A stretch of 64,000 nt of DNA from JAVJUS01 sp040220455 (GCA_040220455.1 JAVJUS010000094.1:186001-250000); one strand, 5' to 3'; positions 34,703 to 44,626 are shown, counted from the stretch's first letter. The notes: generated by a model from the sequence alone, not told the origin. Translations and numbers: made by a program.

Positions 34703-37700
34703 ATGGCGCATGCCGATTTCGTCCATCTGCGCGTGCACTCCGCCTATTCGCTCCTGGAAGGCGCGATCAAGGTCAAGGAGCTGGTCAAGCGCTGCGCGGC
34801 GGAGGCGATGCCGGCCGTGGCGGTCACCGACACCGGCAACCTGTTCGGCGCCCTGGAATTCGCCATGGCGGCCAGCGGCGCCGGGGTGCAGCCGATCCCG
34901 GGCACGCTGTTCGGCCTCTCGCGCCCCGAGGCGGCGGAGCCGGGTGCGCGGGCCGGCAACGGCCACGGCCGTCCCGCCGCGCCGGACCGGCTGGTCCTGC
35001 TGGCCCAGAGCGAGACCGGCTACGAGAATCTGCTGGTGCTTCTCAGCAGGGCCTATCTGGAGACCGAGGCGGGCGAGGAGGCCCATGTCGACTGGCCGGC
35101 GCTGGAGGGCCGCACGGACGGCCTGATCTGCCTGACCGGCGGGCCGGACGGGCCGGTCGGCCGTCTGCTGGCGGAAAACCGGCGCGAGGCGGCGGAGCGC
35201 TGCCTGGACGAGCTGGCCCGGCTCTTTCCCGATCGCCTCTATGTCGAGCTGCAACGCCATGATCTGGAAGTGGAAAACCGGATCGAGCCGGCGCTGGTCG
35301 AGATGGCCGACACGCGCGGCCTGCCGCTCGTCGCCACCAACGACTGCTTCTTCCTCGACGAGAGCCTGCACGAGGCCCACGACGCCCTTCTGTGCATCGC
35401 CGAAGGCGCCTATGTCGTCCAGGAGGACCGGCGCCGGGTGACGCCGGAGCACCGGTTCAAGTCGGCGGCGGAGATGCGCGCGCTCTTCGCCGACCTGCCG
35501 GACGCCTGCGACAACACGGTCGCGATCGCCCGGCGCTGCGGCTACATGCCGGAGAAGCGCAAGCCGATCCTGCCGGCCTACGACACGGCGGCCGGCCGGT
35601 CGGAGGCCGAGGAGCTGCGCGCCCAGGCGCGCGCCGGCCTGGACCGGCGGCTGGAGTCCCATGTCTACATCGCCGACCAGGACGACGCGGCGCGGGACGC
35701 GGCGGCGACGCCCTATCGCGAGCGCCTGGAGCGAGAGCTCGACATCATCGAGTCGATGGGCTTTCCCGGCTATTTCCTGATCGTCGCCGACTTCATCCAG
35801 TGGGCGAAGGGCCAGGACATCCCGGTCGGCCCGGGGCGCGGCTCGGGCGCCGGCTCGGTGGTCGCCTGGGCGCTGACCATCACCGACCTGGATCCGCTGC
35901 GCTTCGGCCTGCTCTTCGAGCGGTTTCTCAACCCCGAGCGCGTGTCGATGCCGGACTTCGACATCGACTTCTGTCAGGACCGGCGCGACGAGGTGATCGG
36001 CTATGTCCGGGAGCGCTACGGCCGGGACAAGGTCGCCCAGATCATCACCTTCGGGACGCTGCAGGCCCGCGCCGCGCTGCGCGACGTGGGCCGGGTGCTC
36101 CAGATCCCGTATCCGGAGGTCGACCGGACCTGCAAGCTGGTGCCCAACAATCCGGCCAACCCGGTGACCCTGCAGGAAGCCATCGACATGGAGCCCCAGC
36201 TCCGCGAGGCGCGTAAGGACGAGCGGCTGGGCCGGATGATCGGCATCGCGCTGGAGCTGGAGGGCCTCTACCGCCACGCCTCGACCCATGCCGCCGGCGT
36301 GGTGATCGGCGACCGGCCGCTCGACCGGCTGGTGCCGCTCTACCGCGACCCGCGCTCGGAGATGCCGGTCACCCAGTTCAACATGAAGTATGTCGAGCAG
36401 GCGGGCCTGGTGAAGTTCGACTTCCTCGGCCTGAAGACGCTGACGGTGCTGGCCCGGGCGGTCGAGCAGATCCGCCATCCCAAGGACGGCCCGAAGGACG
36501 GCAGGGCGGGAGAGGAGATCGACCTGTCGACCCTGCCGCTCGACGACGCGGCGACCTACGCCATGCTGTCGGAGGGCACGACCACCGGCGTGTTCCAGCT
36601 GGAAAGCTCGGGCATGCGCGACGTGCTGCGCCAGCTCAAGCCCAACCGGTTCGAGGACATCATCGCGCTGGTCGCCCTCTACCGGCCGGGCCCGATGGAC
36701 AACATCCCGAAATACATCGCCGTGAAGAACGGCGAGCAGCAGCCCGACTACCTGCATCCGAAGCTCGAGGGGATCCTGACCGAGACCTTCGGCATCATGA
36801 TCTACCAGGAGCAGGTGATGCAGGTGGCCCAGGAACTGGCGGGCTACTCGCTCGGCGCCGCCGACCTGCTGCGCCGGGCCATGGGCAAGAAGATCCGCGC
36901 CGAGATGGAGGCGCAGAAGAAGAGCTTCGTGGAGGGCGCGGTCGAGCGCGGGGTGCCGGAGTCCCAGGCCTCGATGATCTTCGACCAGGTCGAGAAGTTC
37001 GCCGGCTACGGCTTCAACAAGTCGCACGCCGCCGCCTACGCGCTGGTCGCCTACCAGACGGCCTATCTCAAGGCCAACTATCCGGTGGCGTTCTTCGCCG
37101 CGTCGATGACGCTCGACCTCGGCAATACCGACAAGCTCAACACCTTCAAGCAGGAGCTCGACCGGCTGGGCATCCGGCTGCTCACACCGGACGTCAACCG
37201 GTCCGAGGCGCTGTTCGCGGTCGAGCCGGTGGGCGACGGCACCCACGCCATCCGCTACGCCCTGGGCGCGATCAAGGGCGTCGGGGTCGAGGCGATGCGT
37301 CTGGTGGTGGCGGAGCGGGAGGCCAACGGTCCCTATCGCAGCGTCTTCGACCTGGCGAGCCGGCTCGACTCCCGCGTCGTCAACAAGCGCCAGCTCGAGA
37401 ACCTGATCCGCGCCGGCGCCTTCGACTCCCTCGACGCCAACCGGGCCCGCCTGCTCGCCGGGGCGGACACCATCGTGCGCACCGCCCAGGCCGCCTCGGC
37501 CGAGCGCGAGCAGGGCCAGTCGAGCCTGTTCGGTGGCGCCGCCGACAGCGCGATCGAGCCGCCGCGCCTGCCCGACGTGCCGGAATGGGAGGCGATGGAG
37601 CGCCTGCGCAACGAGTTCGACGCCATCGGCTTCTACCTCTCGGCCCATCCGCTCGACGGGGCCAATCTCAAGCGTGTCAAGGCGGCGAGCTGGGCCGACG

Positions 37701-38203
37701 TCTCTCGGAAACCGGGCGAGCGCAGCGTCAAGATGGCCGGTATCGTCATGGCCAAGCGCGAGACCAAGACCAAGACCGGCAAGCGCATGGCCTTCGTCCA
37801 GCTCTCGGACGCGACCGGGGTCTACGAGGTGACCCTGTTCGAGGAGACGCTTTTCGACGCCCGCCAGCACCTGACCGTCGGCAATCCGGTGCTCCTGACG
37901 GTCGAGGTCCAGCCACGCGAGGAGAGCGTGCGCTTGACCGCGACCTCTGTCGGCGACCTGGACAACGCGATCGCCAAGGCCGGCGCGGAATGCCGCGTCT
38001 TCCTGACCGACGCGGCCGCGGTCGCGCCGCTCGCCGAGCGGCTGGAGCGCGAGGGCCCCGGGCGGGGCAAGGTGACCGTCATCGTGCCGATCGGCGACGG
38101 GCGCGAGGCCGAAATCGCGCTCGACAAGAGCTATGCGGTCACCCAGGCGGGCCGCGCGGCGCTCAAGGCGATCGCCGGCGTCCAGGAGGTCGAACTGGCC
38201 TGA
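34703..38203 (+). CDS. dnaE: DNA polymerase III subunit alpha
   Basis: Replicative polymerase catalytic subunit, 1166 residues, normal for DnaE1. The N-terminal PHP domain starts FVHLRVHSAYSLLEGAIKVK. The polymerase palm has PDFDIDFCQDRRDEVIGYVR with the catalytic Asp pair, and SGMRDVLRQLKPNRFEDIIA, GYGFNKSHAAAYALVAYQTA downstream; an OB-fold region (VKMAGIVMAKRETKTKTGKR) lies near the C-terminus. ATG 34703 is chosen because MAHADFVHLRVHS is the usual start and upstream codons run through the REP-like repeats. Confidence 0.97.
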   Translation: MAHADFVHLRVHSAYSLLEGAIKVKELVKRCAAEAMPAVAVTDTGNLFGALEFAMAASGAGVQPIPGTLFGLSRPEAAEPGARAGNGHGRPAAPDRLVLLAQSETGYENLLVLLSRAYLETEAGEEAHVDWPALEGRTDGLICLTGGPDGPVGRLLAENRREAAERCLDELARLFPDRLYVELQRHDLEVENRIEPALVEMADTRGLPLVATNDCFFLDESLHEAHDALLCIAEGAYVVQEDRRRVTPEHRFKSAAEMRALFADLPDACDNTVAIARRCGYMPEKRKPILPAYDTAAGRSEAEELRAQARAGLDRRLESHVYIADQDDAARDAAATPYRERLERELDIIESMGFPGYFLIVADFIQWAKGQDIPVGPGRGSGAGSVVAWALTITDLDPLRFGLLFERFLNPERVSMPDFDIDFCQDRRDEVIGYVRERYGRDKVAQIITFGTLQARAALRDVGRVLQIPYPEVDRTCKLVPNNPANPVTLQEAIDMEPQLREARKDERLGRMIGIALELEGLYRHASTHAAGVVIGDRPLDRLVPLYRDPRSEMPVTQFNMKYVEQAGLVKFDFLGLKTLTVLARAVEQIRHPKDGPKDGRAGEEIDLSTLPLDDAATYAMLSEGTTTGVFQLESSGMRDVLRQLKPNRFEDIIALVALYRPGPMDNIPKYIAVKNGEQQPDYLHPKLEGILTETFGIMIYQEQVMQVAQELAGYSLGAADLLRRAMGKKIRAEMEAQKKSFVEGAVERGVPESQASMIFDQVEKFAGYGFNKSHAAAYALVAYQTAYLKANYPVAFFAASMTLDLGNTDKLNTFKQELDRLGIRLLTPDVNRSEALFAVEPVGDGTHAIRYALGAIKGVGVEAMRLVVAEREANGPYRSVFDLASRLDSRVVNKRQLENLIRAGAFDSLDANRARLLAGADTIVRTAQAASAEREQGQSSLFGGAADSAIEPPRLPDVPEWEAMERLRNEFDAIGFYLSAHPLDGANLKRVKAASWADVSRKPGERSVKMAGIVMAKRETKTKTGKRMAFVQLSDATGVYEVTLFEETLFDARQHLTVGNPVLLTVEVQPREESVRLTATSVGDLDNAIAKAGAECRVFLTDAAAVAPLAERLEREGPGRGKVTVIVPIGDGREAEIALDKSYAVTQAGRAALKAIAGVQEVELA

Positions 38204-38253
38204 GGGCAGGGCGCCGGGGTAGCGCCGGCCGGCAGGACGACCCGCCGCGACGC

Positions 38254-38282
38254 TTGCATTGGCGGGCGCGGGAAGCTATCTA
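38254..38282 (+). promoter_or_regulatory. rpsB-tsf operon promoter
   Basis: TTGCAT (38254-38259), 17-base spacer, TATCTA (38277-38282). A good sigma-70 match 169 bp upstream of the rpsB ATG, leaving a leader of about 160 nt where S2 autoregulation could act, as known for rpsB in other bacteria. Confidence 0.65.
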
Positions 38283-38450
38283 GCGGCCACCGAAATCACA
38301 CGCGGGCGCGCGGTCCGGCTTCGCCGGGTCGCTCCGGTGCCCGCCGTTCGTGTGTCCGGGCTTCCGATGGTCGGGAGGCCGGCGCCGGGAGACCGGACGG
38401 ACGGCGAGCGTTGCCCGCGGCGGCCCAACCGGAAAAGGACAGTATCGGAC

Positions 38451-39263
38451 ATGGCCACGCCGACCTTCACCATGCGTCAGCTTCTCGAGGCTGGCGTCCA
38501 TTTCGGTCACCATACGCGTCGCTGGAACCCGAAGATGGCGCCGTTCATCTTCGGCACGCGCAACGGCGTCCACATCATCGACCTCGAGCAGACGGTCCCG
38601 ATGTTCTATCGGGCGCTGGAGGCGGTGCGCGAGACGGTCACCGGCGGCGGCCGGGTGCTCTTCGTCGGAACCAAGCGCCAGGCGCAGGACAAGATCGCCG
38701 ACGCGGCGCGGCGCTCGGGCCAGTACTATGTCAACCACCGCTGGCTCGGCGGCATGCTGACCAACTGGAAGACGATCTCCCAGTCGATCAAGCGGCTCAA
38801 GGAGATGGACGAGCGCCTGTCCCAGGGCGAGACCGGCCTCACGAAGAAGGAGCTGCTGCAGCTCCAGCGCGAGCGCGACAAGCTCGACCGGGCGCTCGGC
38901 GGCATCCGCGACATGGGCGGGCTGCCTGACATCCTGGTGATCATCGACACCAACAAGGAGTCGATCGCGGTCCAGGAGGCGCAGAAGCTGAACATCCCGG
39001 TGGTCGCCGTGGTGGACAGCAACAGCGACCCCGACGGCGTCACCTTCCCGGTGCCGGGCAACGACGACGCGCTCCGGGCGATCGACCTCTACTGCGACCT
39101 CTTCACCCAGGCGGTGCTGACCGGCATCGAGGCGGAGATGACGCAGGGCGGCGGCGACGCCGGCGAGAGCGAGGCGCCCGTCGAGACGGCCCTGCCGGAA
39201 GAGGGTGCCGGCGACGGCGCGGCCGCCCCGGCCGAGGCCAAGCAGGACGAGCCGGCGGCCTGA
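38451..39263 (+). CDS. rpsB: 30S ribosomal protein S2
   Basis: 270 residues. The core is typical: FTMRQLLEAGVHFGHHTRRW, NPKMAPFIFGTRNGVHIIDL, NHRWLGGMLTNWKTISQSIK and GLPDILVIIDTNKESIAVQE. The last roughly 35 residues form a Glu/Ala/Gly-rich extension (GGGDAGESEAPVETALPEEG), a usual alphaproteobacterial feature. ATG 38451 has a GGAAAAGGA site before it; earlier in-frame codons are leader sequence. First gene of rpsB-tsf-pyrH-frr. Confidence 0.97.
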   Translation: MATPTFTMRQLLEAGVHFGHHTRRWNPKMAPFIFGTRNGVHIIDLEQTVPMFYRALEAVRETVTGGGRVLFVGTKRQAQDKIADAARRSGQYYVNHRWLGGMLTNWKTISQSIKRLKEMDERLSQGETGLTKKELLQLQRERDKLDRALGGIRDMGGLPDILVIIDTNKESIAVQEAQKLNIPVVAVVDSNSDPDGVTFPVPGNDDALRAIDLYCDLFTQAVLTGIEAEMTQGGGDAGESEAPVETALPEEGAGDGAAAPAEAKQDEPAA

Positions 39264-39293
39264 CCGTCGGCCGGCGGACATACACGGGCCGGT

Positions 39294-39338
39294 CCGGCTC
39301 TCGCTCCACCCCCTTGCACGGGTGGGCGAGCGGGCCGG
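39294..39338 (+). other. Stem-loop between rpsB and tsf
   Basis: CCGGC, CTCGC and CCACCC pair in order with GCCGG, GCGAG and GGGTGG, with small bulges, in the 108-base gap. Likely a processing or attenuation element adjusting tsf relative to rpsB. No T-run follows. Confidence 0.5.
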
Positions 39339-39371
39339 CTGCGGGCTGACTCTAGCTTAGGATACGGGCAC

Positions 39372-40298
39372 ATGGCGGAGATCACGGCAGCGCTGGTCAA
39401 GCAGCTCCGCGAGCAGACCGGCGCCGGCATGATGGATTGCAAGAAGGCGCTGAGCGAGAGCGACGGCGACCTCGACGCGGCGGTCGACTGGCTGCGCAAG
39501 AAGGGCCTGTCCCAGGCGGCGAAGAAGGCCGGCCGGACGGCGGCCGAGGGCCTGGTCGCCGTGGCCACGCGCGGGACCGCCGGCGCGATGGTCGAGGTCA
39601 ACGCCGAGACGGACTTCGTCGCGCGCAACGAGACCTTCCAGGCCTTCACCAGCGAGGTCGCCAAGCTGGCGGTCGACGGCGACGGCGACATCGAGGCGCT
39701 GCGGGCCGCGGCCTATCCGGGCACGGGGCGCAGCGTCGCCGACGAGTTGACCCACCTGATCGCCACGGTCGGGGAGAACATGAACCTGCGCCGGGTGGCG
39801 CGGCTCGAGGTCTCCCAGGGCGCCATCGCGGCCTATGTCCACAACGCGGTCTCCGACGGGCTCGGCAAGATCGGCGTGATCGTCGCGCTCGAGTCCGCGG
39901 CGGATCCGGACAAGCTGCAGGCGCTCGGCAAGCAGATCGCGATGCATGTCGCCGCGGCGCGGCCGGAGTCGGTCGATGTCGACAGCCTGGACCAGACGGC
40001 GGTGGACCGGGAGCGCCAGGTGCTCGCCGAGCAGGCGCGGGCCAGCGGCAAGCCCGAGGAGATCATCGAGAAGATGGTCCAGGGCCGGCTGCGCAAGTTC
40101 TACGAGGAAGTCGTCCTGCTGGAGCAGGTCTACGTCATCGACGGCGAGTCGCGGGTCAAGCAGGTGATCGAGGCGGCGGGCAAGGAGCTCGGCGCCCCGG
40201 TGACGATCGCCGGCTTCGTCCGCTTCACGCTGGGCGAGGGCATCGAGAAGCAGGAAAGCGACTTCGCGTCCGAGGTGGCGGCGACGCTCGCGAGCTGA
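39372..40298 (+). CDS. tsf: Elongation factor Ts
   Basis: Guanine-nucleotide exchange factor for EF-Tu, 308 residues. The N-terminal UBA-like module begins ITAALVKQLREQTGAGMMDC with KKALSESDGDLDAAVDWLRK; the core contains TDFVARNETF, the EF-Tu contact motif (TDFV). Two core repeats follow. It is preceded by a long stem-loop after rpsB. Confidence 0.97.
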   Translation: MAEITAALVKQLREQTGAGMMDCKKALSESDGDLDAAVDWLRKKGLSQAAKKAGRTAAEGLVAVATRGTAGAMVEVNAETDFVARNETFQAFTSEVAKLAVDGDGDIEALRAAAYPGTGRSVADELTHLIATVGENMNLRRVARLEVSQGAIAAYVHNAVSDGLGKIGVIVALESAADPDKLQALGKQIAMHVAAARPESVDVDSLDQTAVDRERQVLAEQARASGKPEEIIEKMVQGRLRKFYEEVVLLEQVYVIDGESRVKQVIEAAGKELGAPVTIAGFVRFTLGEGIEKQESDFASEVAATLAS

Positions 40299-40419
40299 AC
40301 CGGGACCGGCGCGCGGCACGGGCGGGCGCGACGGCGCGCCGCCCGTGCCGGATGCCCGTCCGCCGGGCTCGACGAGTAGTGGTGGCGTTTCGCCGGTAAC
40401 GAGCGTCTTCGGAGGGATC

Positions 40420-41148
40420 ATGCCGTCGGACGGCCCCGCCTATCGCCGCGTCCTGCTCAAGCTGTCCGGCGAAGCCCTGATGGGCGATCAGCCCTACGGC
40501 ATCGATCCCGACAAGACCCAGCGCATCGCCCAGGCGATCCGCGAGGTCCATGCGCTGGGCTGCGAGGTCTGCGTCGTCGTCGGCGGCGGAAACATCTTCC
40601 GCGGCCTCAGCGGCGCGGCGCGGGGGATGGAACGAGCGACGGCCGACTACATGGGCATGCTGGCGACGGTGATGAACGCGCTGGCCATGCAGAACGCCCT
40701 GGAGCGCGAGGGCGTGCCGACCCGGGTGCTCTCCGCGATCCCGATGCAGACGGTGTGCGAGCCCTATATCCGCCGCCGCGCGGTGCGCCACATGGAAAAG
40801 GGACGTGTCGTCATCTTCGCCGCCGGCACCGGCAACCCGTTCTTCTCGACCGATACCGGGGCGGCGCTGCGCGCCTCGGAGATGGACTGCGACGTGCTCT
40901 TCAAGGGCACTCAGGTGGACGGGGTCTACGATGACGACCCGCGCCGCAACGCGGACGCCCGGCGCTACGACCGGCTTACCTATATGGATGTCCTGTCCAA
41001 CGACCTTCGGGTCATGGACCATTCGGCCATTTCTCTGGCACGAGAAAACCAGATTCCGATCGTTGTCTTCTCGATCCACGAGGAAGGCGCCTTCGCCGAG
41101 GTTGTGGCAGGGCGCGGGCGATTCACGATCATAACCGAAGCGCGGTGA
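40420..41148 (+). CDS. pyrH: Uridylate kinase
   Basis: UMP kinase of the amino-acid-kinase fold; makes UDP for nucleotide and envelope synthesis. 242 residues. RRVLLKLSGEALMGDQPYGI at the start, VVVGGGNIFRGLSGA, YMGMLATVMNALAMQ, and GTGNPFFSTDTGAALRASEM are the family motifs. The ATG at 40420 is chosen because GGAGGG (40411-40416) precedes it and an upstream start (40345) has no site. frr follows after 19 bases. Confidence 0.97.
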   Translation: MPSDGPAYRRVLLKLSGEALMGDQPYGIDPDKTQRIAQAIREVHALGCEVCVVVGGGNIFRGLSGAARGMERATADYMGMLATVMNALAMQNALEREGVPTRVLSAIPMQTVCEPYIRRRAVRHMEKGRVVIFAAGTGNPFFSTDTGAALRASEMDCDVLFKGTQVDGVYDDDPRRNADARRYDRLTYMDVLSNDLRVMDHSAISLARENQIPIVVFSIHEEGAFAEVVAGRGRFTIITEAR

Positions 41149-41167
41149 GCGGCGCAGGAGACGGGGT

Positions 41168-41725
41168 ATGGCCAAGCCGGACGTGAGTGACCTGGGCAAG
41201 CGGATGGACAAGGCGGTCGAGGTGCTGCGCTCCGAATTCGGGGGCCTGCGGACCGGCCGCGCCTCGCCGAGCCTGCTCGACCCGGTGACGGTGGAGGCTT
41301 ATGGCAGCCATATGCCGTTGAACCAGGTCGCGACGATCTCGGTCCCCGAGGCGCGGCTGCTGACGGTCCAGGTCTGGGACCGGAGCATGGCCAAGGCGGT
41401 CGAGAAGGCGATCCGCGAGGCCGGGCTGGGCCTCAACCCGCAGCCCGACGGCGCGATGATCCGCGTGCCGATCCCCGAGCTCAACGAGGAGCGGCGCCGG
41501 GAACTCTCCAAGGTCGCCGGCAAATACGCCGAGCAGGCGCGCGTCGCGGTCCGCAACGTGCGCCGGGACGGGATGGACAACCTGAAGAAGCAGGAAAAGG
41601 ACGGCGACATCTCGCAGGACGAGCACAAGGCCGCCGCCGACGACATCCAGAAGCTGACCGACGAGCACATTCGTCAGATCGACGAGGCGCTTAACCATAA
41701 AGAAAAAGAAATCATGCAGATCTGA
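41168..41725 (+). CDS. frr: Ribosome-recycling factor
   Basis: Dissociates post-termination ribosomes together with EF-G. 185 residues, standard length; tRNA-mimic fold with LRTGRASPSLLDPVTVEAYG and the conserved LNEERRRELSKVAGKYAEQA and RVAVRNVRRDGMDNLKKQEK. It ends KEKEIMQI. Eight bases separate it from uppS. Confidence 0.97.
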   Translation: MAKPDVSDLGKRMDKAVEVLRSEFGGLRTGRASPSLLDPVTVEAYGSHMPLNQVATISVPEARLLTVQVWDRSMAKAVEKAIREAGLGLNPQPDGAMIRVPIPELNEERRRELSKVAGKYAEQARVAVRNVRRDGMDNLKKQEKDGDISQDEHKAAADDIQKLTDEHIRQIDEALNHKEKEIMQI

Positions 41726-41733
41726 GCGCTGCC

Positions 41734-42468
41734 ATGTCGAACCGCGAGCTTTCCTACATGCCGCCACCGCGCCACGTCGCGATCATCATGGACGGCAACG
41801 GCCGCTGGGCCCGCAAGCGCGGCATGCCGCGCACGCTGGGCCATCAGCGCGGCATCGAGGCCGTCAAGCGGACGCTGGAGGCGGCAGGCGAGCTCGGTAT
41901 CGCCTATGTCACGCTGTTCGGCTTCTCCTCGGAAAACTGGTCCCGGCCGGAGGAGGAGGTGGGCGAGCTGATGCGCCTGCTGCGCGTGTTCCTGCGCAGC
42001 GAAGTGGCCGAGCTGCACCGCCGCGGCGTACGCCTGCGTATGATCGGCGACCGGTCGCGTCTCGATCCCGACATCGTCGAAATGATCGGCCATGCCGAGG
42101 TGCTGACGCGCGAGAACGACGCGCTTCATCTGACGGTCGCGCTCAGCTATGGCGGCCGGCAGGAGATCGCGGCGGCCGCCCGGCACCTGGCCGAGGACGT
42201 GGCGGCGGGGCGGCTCTCGCCGGCCGACATCGACGAGGACGCGGTCGCCGGCCGGCTCTTCACCACCGACCTGCCGGACCCCGACCTGATCATCCGGACG
42301 AGCGGCGAGAAGCGCATCAGCAACTTCCTGCTCTGGCAGGCCGCCTACGCCGAGTTCATGTTCGTCGACACCCTGTGGCCCGATTTCTCGCGGGAGGACC
42401 TGGAAGCGGCGGTCGGCGAGTTCCAGCGGCGCGAACGGCGGTATGGAGCGATCGTCGGCGGCAGCTGA
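41734..42468 (+). CDS. uppS: Isoprenyl transferase (undecaprenyl diphosphate synthase)
   Basis: Cis-prenyltransferase making the C55 lipid carrier for peptidoglycan and LPS. 244 residues. Catalytic MDGNGRWARKRGMPRTLGHQ near residues 15-34 includes the Asp that binds the substrate diphosphate; FGFSSENWSRP and RTSGEKRISNFLLWQAAYAE are the other conserved regions. It overlaps cdsA by 26 bases. Confidence 0.97.
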   Translation: MSNRELSYMPPPRHVAIIMDGNGRWARKRGMPRTLGHQRGIEAVKRTLEAAGELGIAYVTLFGFSSENWSRPEEEVGELMRLLRVFLRSEVAELHRRGVRLRMIGDRSRLDPDIVEMIGHAEVLTRENDALHLTVALSYGGRQEIAAAARHLAEDVAAGRLSPADIDEDAVAGRLFTTDLPDPDLIIRTSGEKRISNFLLWQAAYAEFMFVDTLWPDFSREDLEAAVGEFQRRERRYGAIVGGS

Positions 42469-43291
42469 CCCGGGCGGCGGCCGGCGCCGGCGGGGCAATC
42501 TTGCCGTCCGCCTCGCCTCCGCCGCGCTCCTGGGCCCGGCCGTCCTCGCCGTCCTGTGGCTCGGCGGGCCGCTGTTCGTCGTCGTCGTCCTGGTCGCCGC
42601 CCTGATCTGCGTGCACGAATGGATCGGCCTCCTCGCGCCCGCCGGCCGGGGCCTGGCGCTCGAGCTCTCCTTCGGCTTCATGATGGCGGCCACGGTCGTC
42701 GCGGTCCTGGTGGGGCCGTTGCCGGCCGTCCTCGTGGTTGGCGGGCTGACCATCGTGCTCTACGCCGTCATGCGCGCGACGCACGAGACGCGGCGGCTGA
42801 TGCTGGCGCTCGGCAATCCCTATATCGCCGCCACCGTGATCGCGCTGGTGTGGCTGCGCGACCAGCCGGAGGTCGGTCGCGCGATGACGCTCTGGCTCGT
42901 CCTGGTGGTCTGGGCGACCGACAGCGCCGCCTATGCTGCCGGCCGGGCGATCGGCGGGCCGCGCCTGGCGCCGCGGATCAGCCCGAACAAGACCTGGGCC
43001 GGGCTCGCCGGCGCAGTGGCCGGCGCGGCGGCGTCGGGGGCGCTCGCCGGCTGGGTCTTCGGCGCCGCGCGGCCGGAGATCGCGGCCGGGGTCGCCGGTG
43101 TCGTCGCGCTCGCCGCGCAGGGCGGCGACCTGCTCGAATCCGCGGTGAAGCGACGCTCCGGGCAGAAGGATAGCGGGTCGCTAATCCCCGGTCATGGCGG
43201 TATGCTCGACCGCATCGACGGGATCATCGGCGCGGCGCCTCTGTTCGCGCTCTACCATGCGGGCCTCGGCCGGGCGGTGGGATGGTGGTGA
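42443..43291 (+). CDS. cdsA: Phosphatidate cytidylyltransferase
   Basis: Inner-membrane enzyme forming CDP-diacylglycerol. 282 residues with about seven or eight hydrophobic helices. Catalytic signature near the C-terminus: SAVKRRSGQKDSGSLIPGHG followed by GMLDRIDG, with SPNKTWAGLAGAVAGA before it. It begins inside the end of uppS (26-base overlap), so translation is coupled. dxr starts 44 bases later. Confidence 0.95.
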   Translation: MERSSAAADPGGGRRRRGNLAVRLASAALLGPAVLAVLWLGGPLFVVVVLVAALICVHEWIGLLAPAGRGLALELSFGFMMAATVVAVLVGPLPAVLVVGGLTIVLYAVMRATHETRRLMLALGNPYIAATVIALVWLRDQPEVGRAMTLWLVLVVWATDSAAYAAGRAIGGPRLAPRISPNKTWAGLAGAVAGAAASGALAGWVFGAARPEIAAGVAGVVALAAQGGDLLESAVKRRSGQKDSGSLIPGHGGMLDRIDGIIGAAPLFALYHAGLGRAVGWW

Positions 43292-43335
43292 CCGGCGTCG
43301 GTGCGGATCGCAAGCTTGGCGAGGATGCGTAACGT

Positions 43336-44535
43336 ATGGTGATGACGGCCCAGTCCCCCCGTGTGGAGCCGGCGACCCGACGCGTGACCGTGCTGGGCGC
43401 CACCGGCTCGGTCGGCACCAGCACGCTCGACCTGATCGCCCGCGCGCCGGACCGCTTCGCCGTCGAGGCGCTGACCGCCAACCGCAATGCCGAGGCCCTG
43501 GCCCGCCAGGCCAAGGCGCTGGGCGCGCGCTACGCCGCGGTCGCCGACGAGACGGCCTGGCCCGATCTTCGTGACGCCCTGGCCGGAACCGGCATCGAGG
43601 CCGCGGCGGGGGAGGCGGCGGTGGTCGCCGCGGCCGAGCGTCCGGCCGACTGGGTGATGGCCTCGATCGTCGGGTCCTGCGGCCTGCCGGCCACGCTGGC
43701 CGCCGCGCGGCGCGGCGCCATGGTCGCCTTCGCCAACAAGGAATGCCTGGTCAGCGCCGGGCCGCTGATGATGGACGTGGTCCGCCGCTCCGGCGCGACG
43801 CTGCTGCCGGTCGACAGCGAGCACAACGCCATCTTCCAGGTCCTGGGCGGCGGCGGCGACGGCTCGACGCCGGACGGAGTGGAGCGCATCGTGCTCACCG
43901 CGTCGGGCGGGCCGTTCCGCACTGCCGACCGGGAGACGATGGCGGCGGCGACGCCGGATCAGGCGGTCGCTCATCCGACCTGGTCGATGGGCGCCAAGAT
44001 CTCCGTCGACAGCGCGACGATGATGAACAAGGGCCTCGAGGTGATCGAGGCCTCCTATCTGTTCGGGCTGGACGAAAGCCGGGTCGGCGTCCTGGTCCAT
44101 CCGCAGTCCATCGTGCACGGGCTGGTGGAGTGGGCCGACGGCTCGGTAGTCGCCCAGCTCGGCACGCCGGACATGCGCACGCCGATCGCCTACGCGCTCG
44201 CCTGGCCCGAGCGGATGGCGACACCGGCGCGCCGCCTCGACCTGGTGTCGCTGTCCAGGCTCGATTTCGAGGACCCCTCCGAAGACCGCTTTCCGGCCCT
44301 CAGGATCGCGCGGGACGCTCTTCGGACCGGCGGCAGCGCCCCGACGATCCTCAACGCCGCCAACGAGACGGCCGTCTATGCCTTCCTTGGCAGGCGCATC
44401 GGGTTCCTTGACATCGAGAGGGTGGTGGCGCGAACTCTCGACACCATTCCGGCAGGCCCTCTGGACAGTCTGGAGGCGGTCACCGATATCGACGAGCGGG
44501 CGCGGCGCGTCGCCCGGTCCCTGATCGCCGCCTGA
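43336..44535 (+). CDS. dxr: 1-deoxy-D-xylulose 5-phosphate reductoisomerase
   Basis: Second enzyme of the MEP isoprenoid pathway; uses NADPH and a divalent metal. 399 residues. NADPH-binding GATGSVGTSTLDLI starts at residue 21. Metal and substrate motifs: ANKECLVSAG, LLPVDSEHNAIFQ, ASGGPFR, HPTWSMGAKISVDSATMMNK. Adjacent uppS supplies the use of its products. The alternative ATG at 43342 would remove two residues. Confidence 0.96.
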   Translation: MVMTAQSPRVEPATRRVTVLGATGSVGTSTLDLIARAPDRFAVEALTANRNAEALARQAKALGARYAAVADETAWPDLRDALAGTGIEAAAGEAAVVAAAERPADWVMASIVGSCGLPATLAAARRGAMVAFANKECLVSAGPLMMDVVRRSGATLLPVDSEHNAIFQVLGGGGDGSTPDGVERIVLTASGGPFRTADRETMAAATPDQAVAHPTWSMGAKISVDSATMMNKGLEVIEASYLFGLDESRVGVLVHPQSIVHGLVEWADGSVVAQLGTPDMRTPIAYALAWPERMATPARRLDLVSLSRLDFEDPSEDRFPALRIARDALRTGGSAPTILNAANETAVYAFLGRRIGFLDIERVVARTLDTIPAGPLDSLEAVTDIDERARRVARSLIAA

Positions 44536-44626
44536 AGGCGCGGCGGCGACGGGACGGCGGACCGCGACGACGCTCGCCGGTTGAGAGGCACAGCCGCGCC
44601 GCGGGCGCGGTCGGCGGAGGCATCGC

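Noticed and set aside
34622..37870. 1082-codon minus-strand open frame opposite dnaE
   Set aside because: Antisense shadow of dnaE; low-complexity composition (Val/Leu/His/Arg) typical of reversed GC-rich coding DNA.
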